From Rhexocercosporidium sp. MPI-PUGE-AT-0058 (Eukaryota > Ascomycota > Leotiomycetes > Helotiales): a DNA stretch of 64,000 bases. How positions within the stretch are numbered: the first letter of the stretch is position 1; every line of letters begins with the position of its first letter. Location of the stretch: positions 1,302,001 to 1,366,000 of the forward strand of contig JAGTJL010000010.1 in assembly GCA_020746875.1 (NCBI GenBank). Reading direction: 5' to 3'. This document shows, piece after piece, positions 11,306 through 22,920 of the stretch. The position numbers and the translations under genes are program-made. The notes beneath the pieces are model-generated. The model was given only the letters and a program-made list of their open reading frames with translations, did no database searches and was not told where the DNA came from.

Positions 11306-12619
11306 ACATGTAAACAGTGGATGGGAAGGAATAGGTCTCGATGCTGCTTGGCGAGCTACTCAATTCAATACTAAACCGTATTCACTCAGTTTCTTGCGCA
11401 ACACTTCTTGTAGCTATTTATCACCTCGTGTCTTTGCCGAGATAAGCCAAACAAAACAAAACAATTTTGCCACTACTAACCCCTATTTAACAAGCGAGAA
11501 TCCACCTTTTCTTTCGCGAGGCGAACCGAATTTACCGAGACGTGAAGTGGACACACATACTGATATATGCCACTAAGCAGAGCTGATAAAGCATTGTCAC
11601 AGAAAGGTGGAGCTTAGTCTTGCCATATGCCCTCTTGGCAGTTCTCTGTGCCTACCCCACTTGATCTGGAGCAAGATCTTCAGGTTCAGAGATTCTAGAC
11701 CATCTCGTTTCTTTTTCAGGAAACCTATTTTCGCCTTGAATGTACTTCGTACTTATACGATACAGATGAGAGATTTACTAAAGCAAAATCAAATGCCGTT
11801 TGAACCGCAATGCTGCAGAGTCGTTGCGCTAGGGGTTAAGTGAGAGGACTCTGATATAGTGGAGTTAGAGCTAACACCTAATACCACGGGAGCGGCACGA
11901 TAACTCGATATGGTACTTTAGATTCTTAATTTTCACAAGAACAAGATGCGTTCAAGGTAAGAAGAGACCTATTAGAGTCAAACCGAAATGATACCTTCAA
12001 GTTTGATTGTCCTACTTCAGGGAGAGCTACCAACAGAAATCGACAAGCGGGCGAGGCACTTTATGCCCACAAAAAAGTGCGGAAGGTCCCTACGGAGTAA
12101 TGACATTGTTTATAGCAGAGTATTTAAGCAGTTTCTGTAGTATTATAGAGATTTTGCCATGAAGAGACACTCATTTTACCTGATCCCTGGCGAAAGCCCT
12201 CTAATCAAGTGGAGCATGACGGTTTTTGTTTCTTGTCTTCCGGAAGCCCTGATTATCAAATCTGCATCTTACCAATTCGAATCCCGAAATACCTACTCTA
12301 GGGGTCCAAGGCTCCGAGCTCTTCCGAAGTGGGTGGAGCCCTGAGTGAAACTCGACGCAGAGAGCTCCACTGATAGAGAAATCTCCTTATGTTCCAATTT
12401 TTCCTCTCAACTGATTTGTTTTTCTAAAAAAGATTCCGGTGCTGGTCTCTCATCATTTGTCTTCGGATCGGCTTTTGATCAACACTGCGGCAGCAGAGAA
12501 AGTAGATAGGAGTTAAGGCAAGGCGAGCGGGTGAGCATTACAGGAACCGAGGCGAACGCCACTTCTCATTGGCTGGTGGACAACCCTCGAACAGTTTACC
12601 TTCGGGTTACATAATCCAG
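11306..12619. other. Intergenic, no gene seen
   Basis: A frame at 12159-12344 and shorter ones lack motifs. The frame of the next gene is open upstream to about 12569 without an ATG before 12620. Confidence 0.4.
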
Positions 12620-14329
12620 ATGCATTCACCTACTACAAATCAACGTCAACCTCAAATAAAAGTCGGAGAGACAGTCCCTTCGTCATCTGGAACTTCGACC
12701 TCCTCAAACCGAGAAGACAAAGTTGAAGGCAACCTTCATGCCCTACACCAAGAGACTGGTCTCGTGAAGCACAAAATGTTGCTGAAACTCCATCCCACGA
12801 GACTCTACCCCAAGGCGAACCAGAGGCGCGTTCACGGCAGCAACAAAGAGCTCAAGCCCATGCGCCGGAACTTTCTCAAGGCCGCTGGGATCAGCTTCCT
12901 GCTTCTACAGCTCCTGTTCTTCGCACTTTTCGCGTACATCTTCGGAGCGCTGTACAAGCAAACGGGCAAAGTCCACGCTCTCGACATCCTGTTCGTGGAT
13001 TATGATGGGGGACGGGTTGGACAGGCTATTAGGGATGCCTATGGTTCATTGAAAAGTGATGGATTTCCCGGCTTGAGAGAACGTCCCGCGAGTCAAGTCG
13101 AGATTGGAAGTTTGAGAGAGCAGGTCTGCCAAACGCGGTATTGGGCAGCTTTCTACACTTCTCCTGGAGCGTCCGCAAGACTCGAAGCTGCGCTTGGGGG
13201 ATCAGACGCAGCAAGTTATAATCGCTCAGATGTGATTACTTATGTATGGAACGAGGCGCGCTATCCAGCTGTTGTTGATTCGGCTATCTCAGCAAATCTC
13301 CAGACGTTGTCAGCGGCTGCTCGTGCCATCTATGCCACCAACGGCACGTTCGGTTTGGTGGACTCGACGAATTCGGATGCCATTGCTGCGTTTGCCAATC
13401 CTTGGACTTTGGAGGATATTAACCTCCAATCAACATCGCAGGGCTCACGGTTGATCTATAACACGATCGTCATCATCTTGATCTTGATGCAAGAGTTCTT
13501 TTATCTAGGTGCGATCAACGGACTGTACGGCCAATTCAAGATCTACAACATAATTTACCCACACCGGATCATCGCATACCGATTCTGTATTTCTCTGGCA
13601 TACACACTTTGCGGCTCTTTGTGCGTCACCGGAGCAATCTGGGCTTTTCGAGATGGGTGGGATGTGAACGGGAACCAGTTCGTCTTAACGTGGATAACTC
13701 TCTGGTTATTCGCCCATCTGAACTTCCTCGCCATGGATCTCTTCTCCGTCTGGCTAGCAGTCCAATACGTACCCATGGCACTTATCTCCTGGGTCGTCCT
13801 TAACATCACCTCGATCCTCCTCCCATTCGAGCTTTCAAATGGATTTTATCGATGGGCTTACGCCTTGCCTACCCATGAGGTCTATCAGGCACTAGTAGAC
13901 ATCTGGTCGCGCGGCTGTAATCCGACTTTGCACTACGCTCTTCCCACCCTGTTCGCCTGGGAAGTTCTCGGCCTGGTATTCAGCGCATTGGGCGTCTACA
14001 GACGTTGCCACTACGCCATGGTAGCCGAAGATGCTCAAGCAGCGATTCTCCGCGAGAAAGCCGACGCGGCACTGGCTTATGAGAAGAAGCATGATCAGGA
14101 GAGAGATGACGCTTTGGAAGCGAGACGGAGCTTGGGGGCTGCACAGGAGGAAGATAGTATTGAAGAGGCGGCGAGGGTGGAACGTATGCAGACTTCGGAG
14201 CGGGAGAAGCTTGAGGAGGCTATTAGGAATGAGGATGATACGTTGAGAAAGGAGCAGACTCGGTTGAGCAAAACGTGTAATTTTGGACCTTCATTTGGGT
14301 TTAATTCGTATGGGAGTCCGGAAGAATAG
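12620..14329 (+). CDS. SNG1-family (DUF3533) multi-pass membrane protein, 569 aa
   Basis: One exon encodes 569 aa from the first in-frame ATG at 12620. A polar N-terminal tail of about 80 residues leads to a first membrane helix (about 88-109, FLLLQLLFFALFAYIFG), then a large extracytoplasmic loop with DILFVDYDGG and Asn-glycosylation sites. At least five more helices follow between about 290 and 480 (IIVIILILMQEFFYLG, CISLAYTLCGSLCV, LTWITLWLFAHLNFLAMDLF, MALISWVVLNITSILLPFE, LFAWEVLGLVFSALGVY), then a charged coiled-coil tail. This topology and the LPTHEVYQALVDIWSRGC block fit the ABC-2-like SNG1/DUF3533 family; yeast SNG1 is linked to nitrosoguanidine resistance and plasma-membrane lipid asymmetry. 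Substrate here is unknown. A C2H2 regulator gene starts 460 bases downstream on the same strand. Confidence 0.87.
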   Translation: MHSPTTNQRQPQIKVGETVPSSSGTSTSSNREDKVEGNLHALHQETGLVKHKMLLKLHPTRLYPKANQRRVHGSNKELKPMRRNFLKAAGISFLLLQLLFFALFAYIFGALYKQTGKVHALDILFVDYDGGRVGQAIRDAYGSLKSDGFPGLRERPASQVEIGSLREQVCQTRYWAAFYTSPGASARLEAALGGSDAASYNRSDVITYVWNEARYPAVVDSAISANLQTLSAAARAIYATNGTFGLVDSTNSDAIAAFANPWTLEDINLQSTSQGSRLIYNTIVIILILMQEFFYLGAINGLYGQFKIYNIIYPHRIIAYRFCISLAYTLCGSLCVTGAIWAFRDGWDVNGNQFVLTWITLWLFAHLNFLAMDLFSVWLAVQYVPMALISWVVLNITSILLPFELSNGFYRWAYALPTHEVYQALVDIWSRGCNPTLHYALPTLFAWEVLGLVFSALGVYRRCHYAMVAEDAQAAILREKADAALAYEKKHDQERDDALEARRSLGAAQEEDSIEEAARVERMQTSEREKLEEAIRNEDDTLRKEQTRLSKTCNFGPSFGFNSYGSPEE

Positions 14330-14789
14330 TAAAGTAGATCTGGGTGTGATGGCGCCTAAAAGTTTAAAATTGCTTTCGAAATATCTTCTTGACCTATTGT
14401 TGACCGTGAAATAAAGAGTGGCTAATGTTTTGCCACCACGGGCTTTGCTGGCAGAGCAAAGAGTGTCCGGCTCTTATTTTCAGGGTGCAAAGCACTGTCA
14501 ACACAGTGCCACGCTCGCTAAACTTTGGACGAAGGGGCTGCAAGAATACCCCCGCCGCAAAGCTGCAGGGCACCTTAAAGGGCTTAGTCTCTAGCAACTC
14601 ATCTCACTCTCGATGTTTCCCACCTCGTCCTCCTCTCATCAACTTCCCATTCTGCGCCTATCTTGGAAATGCTATCTCCTGTAATATGATATGCCAAGAA
14701 TGTAGGTTTTACTAGATCGTTACATTTCCATCCTAACTAATCGCCTTCTACCATCGTCGAATGAATCGTGTGATATGTGATGAATCCAA
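14330..14789. other. Intergenic between membrane protein and regulator
   Basis: This carries the 3' end of the DUF3533 gene and the promoter of the C2H2 regulator. Small frames on both strands (14394-14715) lack motifs. Confidence 0.4.
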
Positions 14790-17338
14790 ATGGCTTCCCA
14801 GACAGCAAAACAAAGGCAGCGACATCATTGCGATAACGAAGGTTGTAACAAATCCTATATACGGGTAGAACATCTGAATCGCCATCGTCTCACTCGTAAG
14901 TATGAAGCCATTCCCTAATTATCTCCCTATAACTATTTCGCACTGTGCCTGACAAATCCGTAGACCAAGAACGTGCCTTTGCATGTTATGTCTGCAAGAA
15001 GCCCTTCACACGCAAGTAAGTTTTATTTCCATTACTTAGCCCACCCCCTCGATGGAATAGTATACTGATTACGTCCGGGTATAAAGCGACCTGTTACAAG
15101 CCCATCTCCGTCGCCACGATGATCCCAGCTTCGAAGCTGTTCACAAACAGCGGGAAACTACCCCGCCACCCAAAGCATATCGAGAAGAATCGACGAAACG
15201 CACGAAAGCAGGCTGGGATTCCAGTGCTCGTCCTTTCGCTCCTCCTGGAGGAATCGATTTCGGTTCTGGGCCTATTCAACCACCTTTGCCAGTGTCTAGT
15301 AACGCGATATCTGATCGGAATGTGAGGTCTGAGCCTGAAGGGTTTCCGTTGGAGAGAGTCATTTTTGGAGGAGCGGCTGTTGGAGGCCCAACTTCAGGTC
15401 CGGATGAGATACAGGTTGTATTTGGCTTTGCTGAGTCTTCTTCGGCTCTGGTGAACTAATGAGTCTAGGATCCGGAGATACGAGTTGTTGGGCGTAAAAG
15501 TGATGGCGTCGATTTGAAACTGATGATTTCTGACGAGTGCTATCAAGGTCTTCTTGGGGAACTTCCTGTAAGATTGGGGCACCTCAGGCTCAAGATTTGC
15601 ATTCTCTAGAACGCGAAAGACGCCTGCTAAGCATCATTTCTAGGAACTCGCAGCTCTGAATTCAGGTCACGAGAGGTCGCTTCGGAAGCTCTTTCTCGCT
15701 GGTTTCAACTATCTGGATACTGTCATGCCACTTTTCCATCGACCAACATTTGATGTCTGCTCTGAGTGGAAACTAGTCGTCCTTGCCGTCTGCAGTTTAG
15801 GTGGTATTCTGAGTCCAGATCCAGGTGCCCGCAACCTAGGTTTGGTCATCTATCAACGTATCCGGGGCAATTTCTACTCGGTATGTAGAAATCCCACTTG
15901 TTCAAGACTATCTAACAAACTTGAAGTCAGCTAGAGATGGAGGCTTTGCTTGGTTGATGGAACATGTCCCAGCTGTGTAAGTCCTCGTAAACCCTAGACA
16001 GCTGCCATTAACGAGAGATATAAGCAACTGATAAAGTGTCAGTCTCATCATAGAACACATTAGCTACTATGGATTGACGTATCAAGATCACGCATTGGCG
16101 AATGTGGCCCATGGGATGATGATAGCGGTAAGCTATTAAGTGGAAACATTCACATCGTACACCTAATTAAATATGTTTCTTCCAAAGGTATACACGCAAA
16201 GCAGCTTTCTGTCGCATCAGCCCTGCGATCTCGAGAACAGAACAGGAACTTTGGATGACTTGTGGAAGTATTGGATTTCGATAGAGACCAATATCAGGTG
16301 AGACACTAGTACTATCGGTCTAAAAATGGATATTAAGGTACCAGACGTGCATACAGTGTTTTCACAGCCGACATCAAGATATCCATGCATTTCATGCGTC
16401 CCCCGCTCCTATCAAGCAGCATGGTAGATCTCTCACTACCTTCCCCATCACGGATTTGGCAGGCCAGTACAGCAGTCGAGTGGAAAAACGATATGGCGCG
16501 ATACAAGGAAACTTCGAAGAACACGGCACCTCGTAAACTGGGGTCGTTGATGGGAATTTTTCTCGGGCATGGTCATCCAAGTTCCGAGTACGATCTTTAC
16601 TTTCAAGACGCTGCAATACTGGACATTCTCATCCACGCAATCGGGTCCGAGATCCTGGATCTAGGTCGTGCCGTTCCATCAGCATCATCGAATGCTATAG
16701 CCCTTCTTAGGAGGTCCGATCTAAGCTATAGTCTAGTACGCTGGAAATCCTATTTCGACCACCTAGACCCAGGAACCCGAGGAACTGGTATCACAGTATC
16801 GTCTCTGATCATATATCACCTAATAAGTATCCTACTTCGAGAAGGAACCTCGGCTTCGATTGAAGGTTATGGAGCCAACAGTGTTGAAGGCTGGATGTTG
16901 TATATCTCCTCGAACGATAACAGTGATGGGAGTGGTAAGCATAATCCGTTCAAGGTGGGCAAAGATGCGTGCCTTAATGCGACGAACATCCTCAATCTCT
17001 ACTTGAGCAAAAGATCCTCTGCCAAAAGTCGATCCTTCTTCGATGATCGGACGGCTGTTATTGGCTGCCTGGTTCTCACGACGTACATGGATAATGTGAA
17101 GCAGCCACTTGCATCAGACGGACATCAGATCATTTCAAGCCCCGAAATCATGAACAACAATGTACAGCCACTCCTTGATCTCCTGGAAGAACGAGCGAGC
17201 CAAAGTTCCTCCAATGCGAACTCTCAACGTGTCGAAGTTGCGATGGCAACGGCTATTCAGCTTGTAAAATCCGTGAGGGAGCAGATCGCACTTGATACTA
17301 GTGAAATATGTTTGTCTTCTACTTCAGCAGCAATATAA
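14790..17338 (+). CDS. C2H2 zinc-finger regulator with fungal-specific transcription-factor domain, ~687 aa
   Basis: Nine exons restore one frame: 14790-14895, 14964-15015, 15087-15417, 15469-15567, 15644-15880, 15927-15976, 16043-16127, 16188-16297, 16345-17338. The 15417 donor could instead be 15414, one residue shorter. The N-terminus has two C2H2 fingers split by introns: HHCDNEGCNKSYIRVEHLNRH, then FACYVCKKPFTRN with HLRRH. Beyond a Pro-rich linker the middle matches the fungal TF domain (PF04082 type): FNYLDTVMPLFHRPTFD, then ARDGGFAWLMEHV, YYGLTYQDHALANVAHGMMIA and TLDDLWKYWISIETNIRRAYS with a downstream helical region. It is a nuclear DNA-binding regulator; its targets are unknown. 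Position just behind the DUF3533 membrane gene makes control of that neighbour a reasonable guess. Confidence 0.88.
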
Positions 17339-17908
17339 TATACTCGTGCTAAAGGTTTCTCTAGCTCAGAATTCTTGCGAGAAGCTCGATGTTCTCATAC
17401 GAAAATTGTCTCAATCCTAAGGCCGAAGAGCAAGAATACGCCAAATTTTTCCAGTCGTCGTGCAAGACTTTTGTCAAACGGTACTTTTTTTTTATCAAGG
17501 TGCTCTACGCTCGCTAGACTTCTCACCTGAAGGCTATTTCTCTGCCAAGAAATCACTTGCTACAGACTCGACAGAGCTGTAAGCTATAATATGGTATTCG
17601 AAATATTTCATCTGCCCCGAGGACCGTGACGGCTTAGAGGTGTTATGAAACCAAGGCTCCTTGAAGGCTCCATGTGAAGGACCTTGACGTTGAGTTCGAA
17701 TCAAAGAGTTGAGGGAACAGCGAGAGACTGTCGGATGAGCAGAAGACAAGTCGTCTAGTGGGCCGGGTAAAAATCTTGGTGTATAATCTTATAGGATACG
17801 GACACAATTTCTAGAAGATCAAGATGGCAATTGATAAGTAGTGCCCGAGACTATGGTTGTATTACGAGGGATCTGTAGATGATTTCGGAACTGGAGAATC
17901 ATTTCCAA
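17339..17908. other. Convergent intergenic region
   Basis: The 3' ends of the C2H2 regulator (plus) and the F-box-like gene (minus) face each other here. A T-tract at 17485-17493 is the only simple sequence. No gene seen. Confidence 0.4.
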
Positions 17909-19267
17909 TCATCTGTTGTGTGCAGATCTACATGAAGTTAGTTTCGTTTCCAATAAACATTGATCACAACTCACGCAAATCGTCTCCCCCTTAACATGAG
18001 AAAGACATCTGCCAGAAGACGAAATATTGAAGTAAGACCACTGGTCCTGTGCAAACATAGGGTTGCAAGTCTGTTCCAAAGAAGCTTCGCCGTGCTTGAT
18101 ATGACTCGGTAGAATCGAGCTGACATTCAAAGACTCAATCAGTTGCTTCGATTTGAGACGCAAGTTGACGTTCCTCAGCCGTGACGAGGCGGTAAATTGG
18201 ATAATTGAGTCGAAGACGTCGAAATCAAGAGGTGCATCGGAACTGATATTTAAAGAGCTTAGAGAATTGATATGTGCTCGTAATGCCTTTATCATAGGAA
18301 CTGTAAGGTGCCAAGATGGAACAAGGCTGGTCATGTGCTGGACTTGAAATGTCCTGAGAGGATTCAGGGACTCGATGACTTCTGATGTCAACGAGAGATA
18401 TTTCGGGAGTTCGGATGTGATTATCGATTGATCTTTATCGTAGTGATCTGGGTAGCGGTAGATAATCACCGTGTCGAGATGCTTCAAGCTACGCAGAATC
18501 TCTGACAGCTCTCCAGGTGTCGAAGTCGAGTAGCCCGTAAAACGCAAAGATCTAAGGTTGTGGAAATTCCTCATGTACTCAAGCGAGAGAAGGTTGGAAA
18601 ACACAGAAAGGTCTTGTAGATTCTTGAATGCAGCAGCCATCATATCCAAGAGGAATTGCTGCTCAATATCGAATCTGCGAGGTGGACCGGTGTCGCTGGT
18701 ATCTTGGAATAGGAGCCATATGTTCCGGACTTCGCTGATAGCGGCGAATGATTTCCAAGCAGTGGCGATCGCACGTGGGTCGTTTATTTCGATCTTCTCT
18801 TTAGAGATACTCAAGCAATTAAGGAAACTCTCCATCCAGGACAGACTTGGCTGAGCATCCCCAACAACAGGTGGAGCACGTCGCGCATATTCCGCCTCCC
18901 AGAATTCAGGCATCGTTAGAGATACAGCTTTTGAATCCGAACTTAGATCTGGAAGACATTTTCTGGGCGTTTCTTTAATTGGTAAGAGCGAGTCCTTGAA
19001 TATATGGAGAGATACATTCGAGACCAGGGGTAGTAAATGAGGAGCTCCCCTCGCAGTCCATTTCGCAAAATGTTCCAGATTCTGAAAGAACTTGCTTGAG
19101 TTCTGGAAGAATATGCCTAGCACTTCTCCTCGGATTTGTTTGGATACTATGGAGATGGCAAGGTATGTCTCTGGATGGTAGCCGAGTCTTTGGTCAAGGG
19201 CGATGGTGTAGATTTGAAGGCGGACTTCTAGGGCAATGCGGAGGAAACCTGGAAGTTGTTCAGTCAT
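17909..19267 (-). CDS. F-box-like protein of unknown function, 452 aa
   Basis: A single exon on the minus strand; I place the start at 19267, giving 452 aa beginning MTEQLPGFLRIALEVRLQIY. The frame is open upstream to an ATG at 19396, but that extension reads like leader sequence. The LPxFLRIALEVRLQIYTIAL opening resembles the short F-box-like/2EXR helix pair common in filamentous fungi (LPPEVRLQIY). The rest is mostly alpha-helical with leucine-rich stretches (LQDLSVFSNLLSLEYMRNFH, LRSLRFTGYS, LSEILRSLKHLDTVIIY) that look like irregular LRRs, consistent with a ligand-binding part of an SCF-type adaptor. Two cysteines pairs near the C-terminus (ICVSCDQC) are notable. The substrate is unknown, and assignment to a ubiquitin ligase is inference. 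Confidence 0.7.
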   Translation of the reverse strand: MTEQLPGFLRIALEVRLQIYTIALDQRLGYHPETYLAISIVSKQIRGEVLGIFFQNSSKFFQNLEHFAKWTARGAPHLLPLVSNVSLHIFKDSLLPIKETPRKCLPDLSSDSKAVSLTMPEFWEAEYARRAPPVVGDAQPSLSWMESFLNCLSISKEKIEINDPRAIATAWKSFAAISEVRNIWLLFQDTSDTGPPRRFDIEQQFLLDMMAAAFKNLQDLSVFSNLLSLEYMRNFHNLRSLRFTGYSTSTPGELSEILRSLKHLDTVIIYRYPDHYDKDQSIITSELPKYLSLTSEVIESLNPLRTFQVQHMTSLVPSWHLTVPMIKALRAHINSLSSLNISSDAPLDFDVFDSIIQFTASSRLRNVNLRLKSKQLIESLNVSSILPSHIKHGEASLEQTCNPMFAQDQWSYFNISSSGRCLSHVKGETICVSCDQCLLETKLTSCRSAHNR

Positions 19268-19656
19268 TTTGGATTCAGTTGATTTGGAGATGTTTGTTCG
19301 GATGTAGAAGCTGATGAGTAAGGTGGAATGTGGTTTTGTGTGGTTGATCGTGAAGAAGTGAGGTTGCCTAGAATTAGTGCTGATACAGTAAGCCAAGCGG
19401 GGAAGGCTTGGAAACTACAGTAACAAACGTGACACTTGCTCTTTTTGTCACTAATTTGACCACCAAGGAAAATAATGAATAATAGAACAGTCATTGAATA
19501 GGGATTTTCAAAGCCTGGGCGAACTGTTGTTTCGTCATTGCTCTGCTTTTGAAGTGTGGGTTTTTATACTGCTCTCCAATACTCACTCTCCTTTCTGCAC
19601 TTCAAAATTCTCGAACTTTCATTGAAAGTGCAACGTAAGCAATAAATTTGAAAGCT
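19268..19656. other. Intergenic upstream of the F-box-like gene
   Basis: Both flanking genes are on the minus strand. This holds the promoter of the F-box-like gene and the 3' end of the DUF6536 gene. No gene seen. Confidence 0.4.
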
Positions 19657-21849
19657 CTAGCGATAAGATGCTCCTTCTTCAGGAGGTTCAACAAAATCAG
19701 AACTAAAAGTACAATGCTTTTGATGTTGAGAATCTCCGGCCTCCGTCATGTCACTTGTCGTAATCGTCCCAGAATCTGTCTGCTTGTTCCCGACTAACAT
19801 AGAGGTAGTCACCGAAGACTGATCCACAGCAATGACTCCCCATTGGACCTCCGAAATAGAATGCGTACCTAGGCCACCACGATCTGTCGAACTTGGATGG
19901 CAAGCAGCGCTTATCACCAGACTGCACCCGCCAGCAAGGGGAACGTCTCCCGACAAACGCCGAAAACCAAGAAGTATCCCTCCGAGAAGCGCGAAAATCG
20001 AAATGATAATAACAAAGAAGAGAGCGATGGGCGAGTATCCACATTCGGTCAGGTCTTGCCTGTAGCCGAACCCTTGATATTGTTTGATGGCCGTCCATCT
20101 GCTGATATCGATCAGGACGAGAAAGATACTCTGGCTGACGAACCAATGAAGTGTAATTGATAGCAGGATTAGTGGTATACCGTATGTGAAAGGTAGCTGC
20201 AGGTAGTATGCTGTACGCTGTGCTCCTTCCGGCTTTGAAGAGACACGAAGTCCCTTGCGGTGTTGAGAAAACTGACTGTACTCCTCTGCACCGAGCATGC
20301 TGGTGAAGAGACCATTGTAGGTGAGGTAGAGGAATGATAAAATGAGCTGGGGAAAATTGGCCAGGAGGACATTGGCCGCTAAACCGTCCAATTGTACACT
20401 GATGAGGGCATCTGGCGTTGCGGTACCGAAACCGAGAGACCATAGATATTCCATCGTTGGAAGTGGAGAAGATGGGACGGAATTGACGCCGGTACTAAAG
20501 AACGCCACTGAGATTATGAGAACAGCGCCGCTTCTTTGGTGAAGTCAGTAACTGCTGTCTAAAGAGGAGATATACTTACAAGCCATAGCAAAACCACCAT
20601 CTTCCTCTGCTCGCAGCATGGTGCCACCGTAGCTTACCCTTCTGATATGAATCGGCACACACCCCATTCTCCATCCACTCCTTTGAGACAAGATCTTTCT
20701 TCGATAACAGACAGTGACCCTTCGTTGATGGATCTGGTGTCTCCAGAAAGGAAGCAATAGCATCTCCAGTTGTGACAAGCGTGCTGATGCGTTGCCGCCA
20801 CAAGATCAAACCCAGGCAAATAATTTTGACAATATTGCAGACCATGACGACAACCATAAGCACGGGACTGAAACTAAACTGACATTTCTCAGGCCACGGT
20901 TCGCTCAGACAATAATCCACAGTAGATAACTGTGCTTTGGAAAATTCCCCAATATCACAACCATCTGCGTTACACAAGAATCTCATAGTTTGCCCCCTCT
21001 CGTAGGCCCATCTCCTGTCATAATCACGAACAACGGCGTCGGGCCCTTCGAAACCGTTGTCGCGATAGACAGATGATACTGCAATCACACTTCTCCGAGC
21101 TGTCAAGAAACGTCTCGAATAAGCATCCCAGCACTCCTCGGGTGTGAGTTTTTCCCATGTTAATATTTCTTGCCGTTTGTCGTATATAAACTTCCGAGGA
21201 CCGACGCCGTATCTTTGACCTACTATCTCTGAAGGAGTGGTGTAGTTACCGTCGATGTAGGCAGGGGTAACCACACCCCACATGACATCAGTTACCGCAA
21301 GGCGCGAATAAAACACAGAGTTGTATCTGCTATCACGTCAGAATCCGTAGAGAATTCGCCAATCCGGGGTAGCATGCTTTGAAATCCAGTGAGGACTTAC
21401 ATGAGATGAAGCGGAACACTGCTCAACAGCAGCAGCACACAAATTACTTTCCGTCCAGAACCAATCGTTTTCCAATTCCGAAAACTCCAGAGCCCAATAT
21501 CCAACCATTCTTTCTTCCCATGAGCGCGATCGACTTCCGCACGAGTTGGCGCGCAAAGAACCTGAATCGCGTAATTGCTGGATCCGAGAAGCAAGGAGCT
21601 GAGGATATTGATTGCAAGATGAACCCAGAATGAGAGTCGTTCAGAACCCTGGCAAGATCCTTCATAGACCAAGACCGAATCGGTGATTGAGGAGCTCAGC
21701 GCTCTTCCCGTGAGCCATATTGTGACAGACAAGTTGACTGCGAGGATTGAGATGGCTAGAGAAAGGCCCATAGCCAAGGCAGCTTTCCAGCCTGATGCTT
21801 TATGTTGGAGTCGAGCAAGGCACGACTTTCTGTGGACGCCAGGAGCCAT
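19657..21849 (-). CDS. DUF6536 multi-pass membrane protein, ~689 aa
   Basis: Three minus-strand exons, 21849-21401, 21326-20580 and 20530-19657, join in frame to 689 aa; the last acceptor could also be three bases earlier. The N-terminus carries the DUF6536 signature: GWKAALAMGLSLAISILAVN helix, VLVYEGSC, LSFWVHLAINILSSLLLGSSNYAIQ, CAPTRAEVDRAHGKKEWLDIG and an ICVLLLLSSVPLHLIYNSVFYS helix. A large, Cys-containing loop follows (residues about 160-320, with CNADGCDIGEF and EPWPEKCQ), then about five or six helices and a polar tail. The family is specific to filamentous ascomycetes, often in many copies, and has no established function. It is probably a plasma-membrane or organelle protein; no transport motif is visible. 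Confidence 0.85.
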
Positions 21850-22700
21850 GTTTGAGAGTATAGTATCAAAAAGTTCCTTTCAACCTGCCAAAAAGACATA
21901 TTTTTATAATACCCACGACTTTGAGATGCTTGGATTCTCTCGGTACACTGATACTTTAGAAGGAGGCTTGTTCCTGCAGCCAAGGCCTGAAAAGCACATC
22001 CACTGTTCAGCTCGTCTCCAAGAACCCAAACATAATCTCCTTGTGGGGTAGAAAGAACTTGGCAACATGTTACTGCGGGATTGCCAATGCCAGATTCTGC
22101 CTCGTATTGTCTGCAATATCATGGGGGGTAAGAGAGACGAACGTAAGGAACCATTTGAAGCATCCACGTGGGCGCGCTAGAGTTGAGACATCTGCTGGAA
22201 CTAAGCGTCTAAGTGCACTTGTAGATGACATAAAGTGGACGAAAAGACCATTCCGCAATATTAGCCTGAGCTGAGACCTGATTAGCTTGACTCCTGCAGG
22301 ATCTCGAGGCTCTTTGTTTGTCGTCGTGACTGTACGGTCTGTGCCGAAAAATGGGCTCCAAGGCTGCATTTGCGCGACGACAAGAAGTCAGATTGTGAGA
22401 TACATAAATGAATGCTGCAGAACACCAGAGTCTTGAGGTGAAGGAAGACGGAGGTAATCTCCCTGGAGAACCCCTCTCATCACCCGCAGCTCCTCCAGAT
22501 ATCACGATGTAAACCACCAAAGTAGCCAGTCTCTAGAATTTAGAACCGAAAGACTGCAATTCGGTGTATGAACGATTTCGTTAGTGTTCCCACATAGGAG
22601 TTGTAAGAAGTAATTGCTCTTCTAACAAGTTGCCGATCTCCCACTAAGTCCATCTCTCTTCTCCTTCAATCCAGCTGTACTCCTCTCCATCTGCCACCTC
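21850..22700. other. Intergenic, no gene seen
   Basis: Promoter side of the DUF6536 gene. Open frames at 21904-22520 on both strands lack motifs and splice sites. Confidence 0.35.
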
Positions 22701-22731
22701 TTCCCTCATTTCCATTCTAACCACTTCCCAT

Positions 22732-22920
22732 CCCCTTCTCCACCACTACCTTACCATTAATCGTCCTCAACCCCTCCGCCACCTCCACAGCATGTTCCAG
22801 CGTCCCCCGTCCCCCTTCCCTCCCACTCATACCCGCCCCTGACCTCCTCACCCTCCCCCAAAATCAACCACCCTCCTCAAATTCACCACGAGCTTCTCAA
22901 ACGCAGCATCGTACTACATT
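22732..22920 (-). pseudogene. Possible remnant of the C-terminus of a zinc-type (MDR) dehydrogenase
   Basis: On the minus strand one frame reads AAFEKLVVNLRRVVDFGGG and then stops; a second frame directly after it reads GRGTLEHAVEVAEGLRTING followed by KVVVEKG and a stop. Together these resemble the end of a medium-chain dehydrogenase/quinone oxidoreductase, where a helix is followed by a segment ending in GKVVV. The frame change and internal stops suggest a decayed fragment. No catalytic part or upstream exons could be found, so this is a weak call that rests on about 50 residues. Confidence 0.25.

Noticed and set aside
12275..12290. Sequence like a tRNA B box (ATTCGAATCCCG)
   Set aside because: No matching A box at correct distance, no acceptor stem or T-arm pairing.
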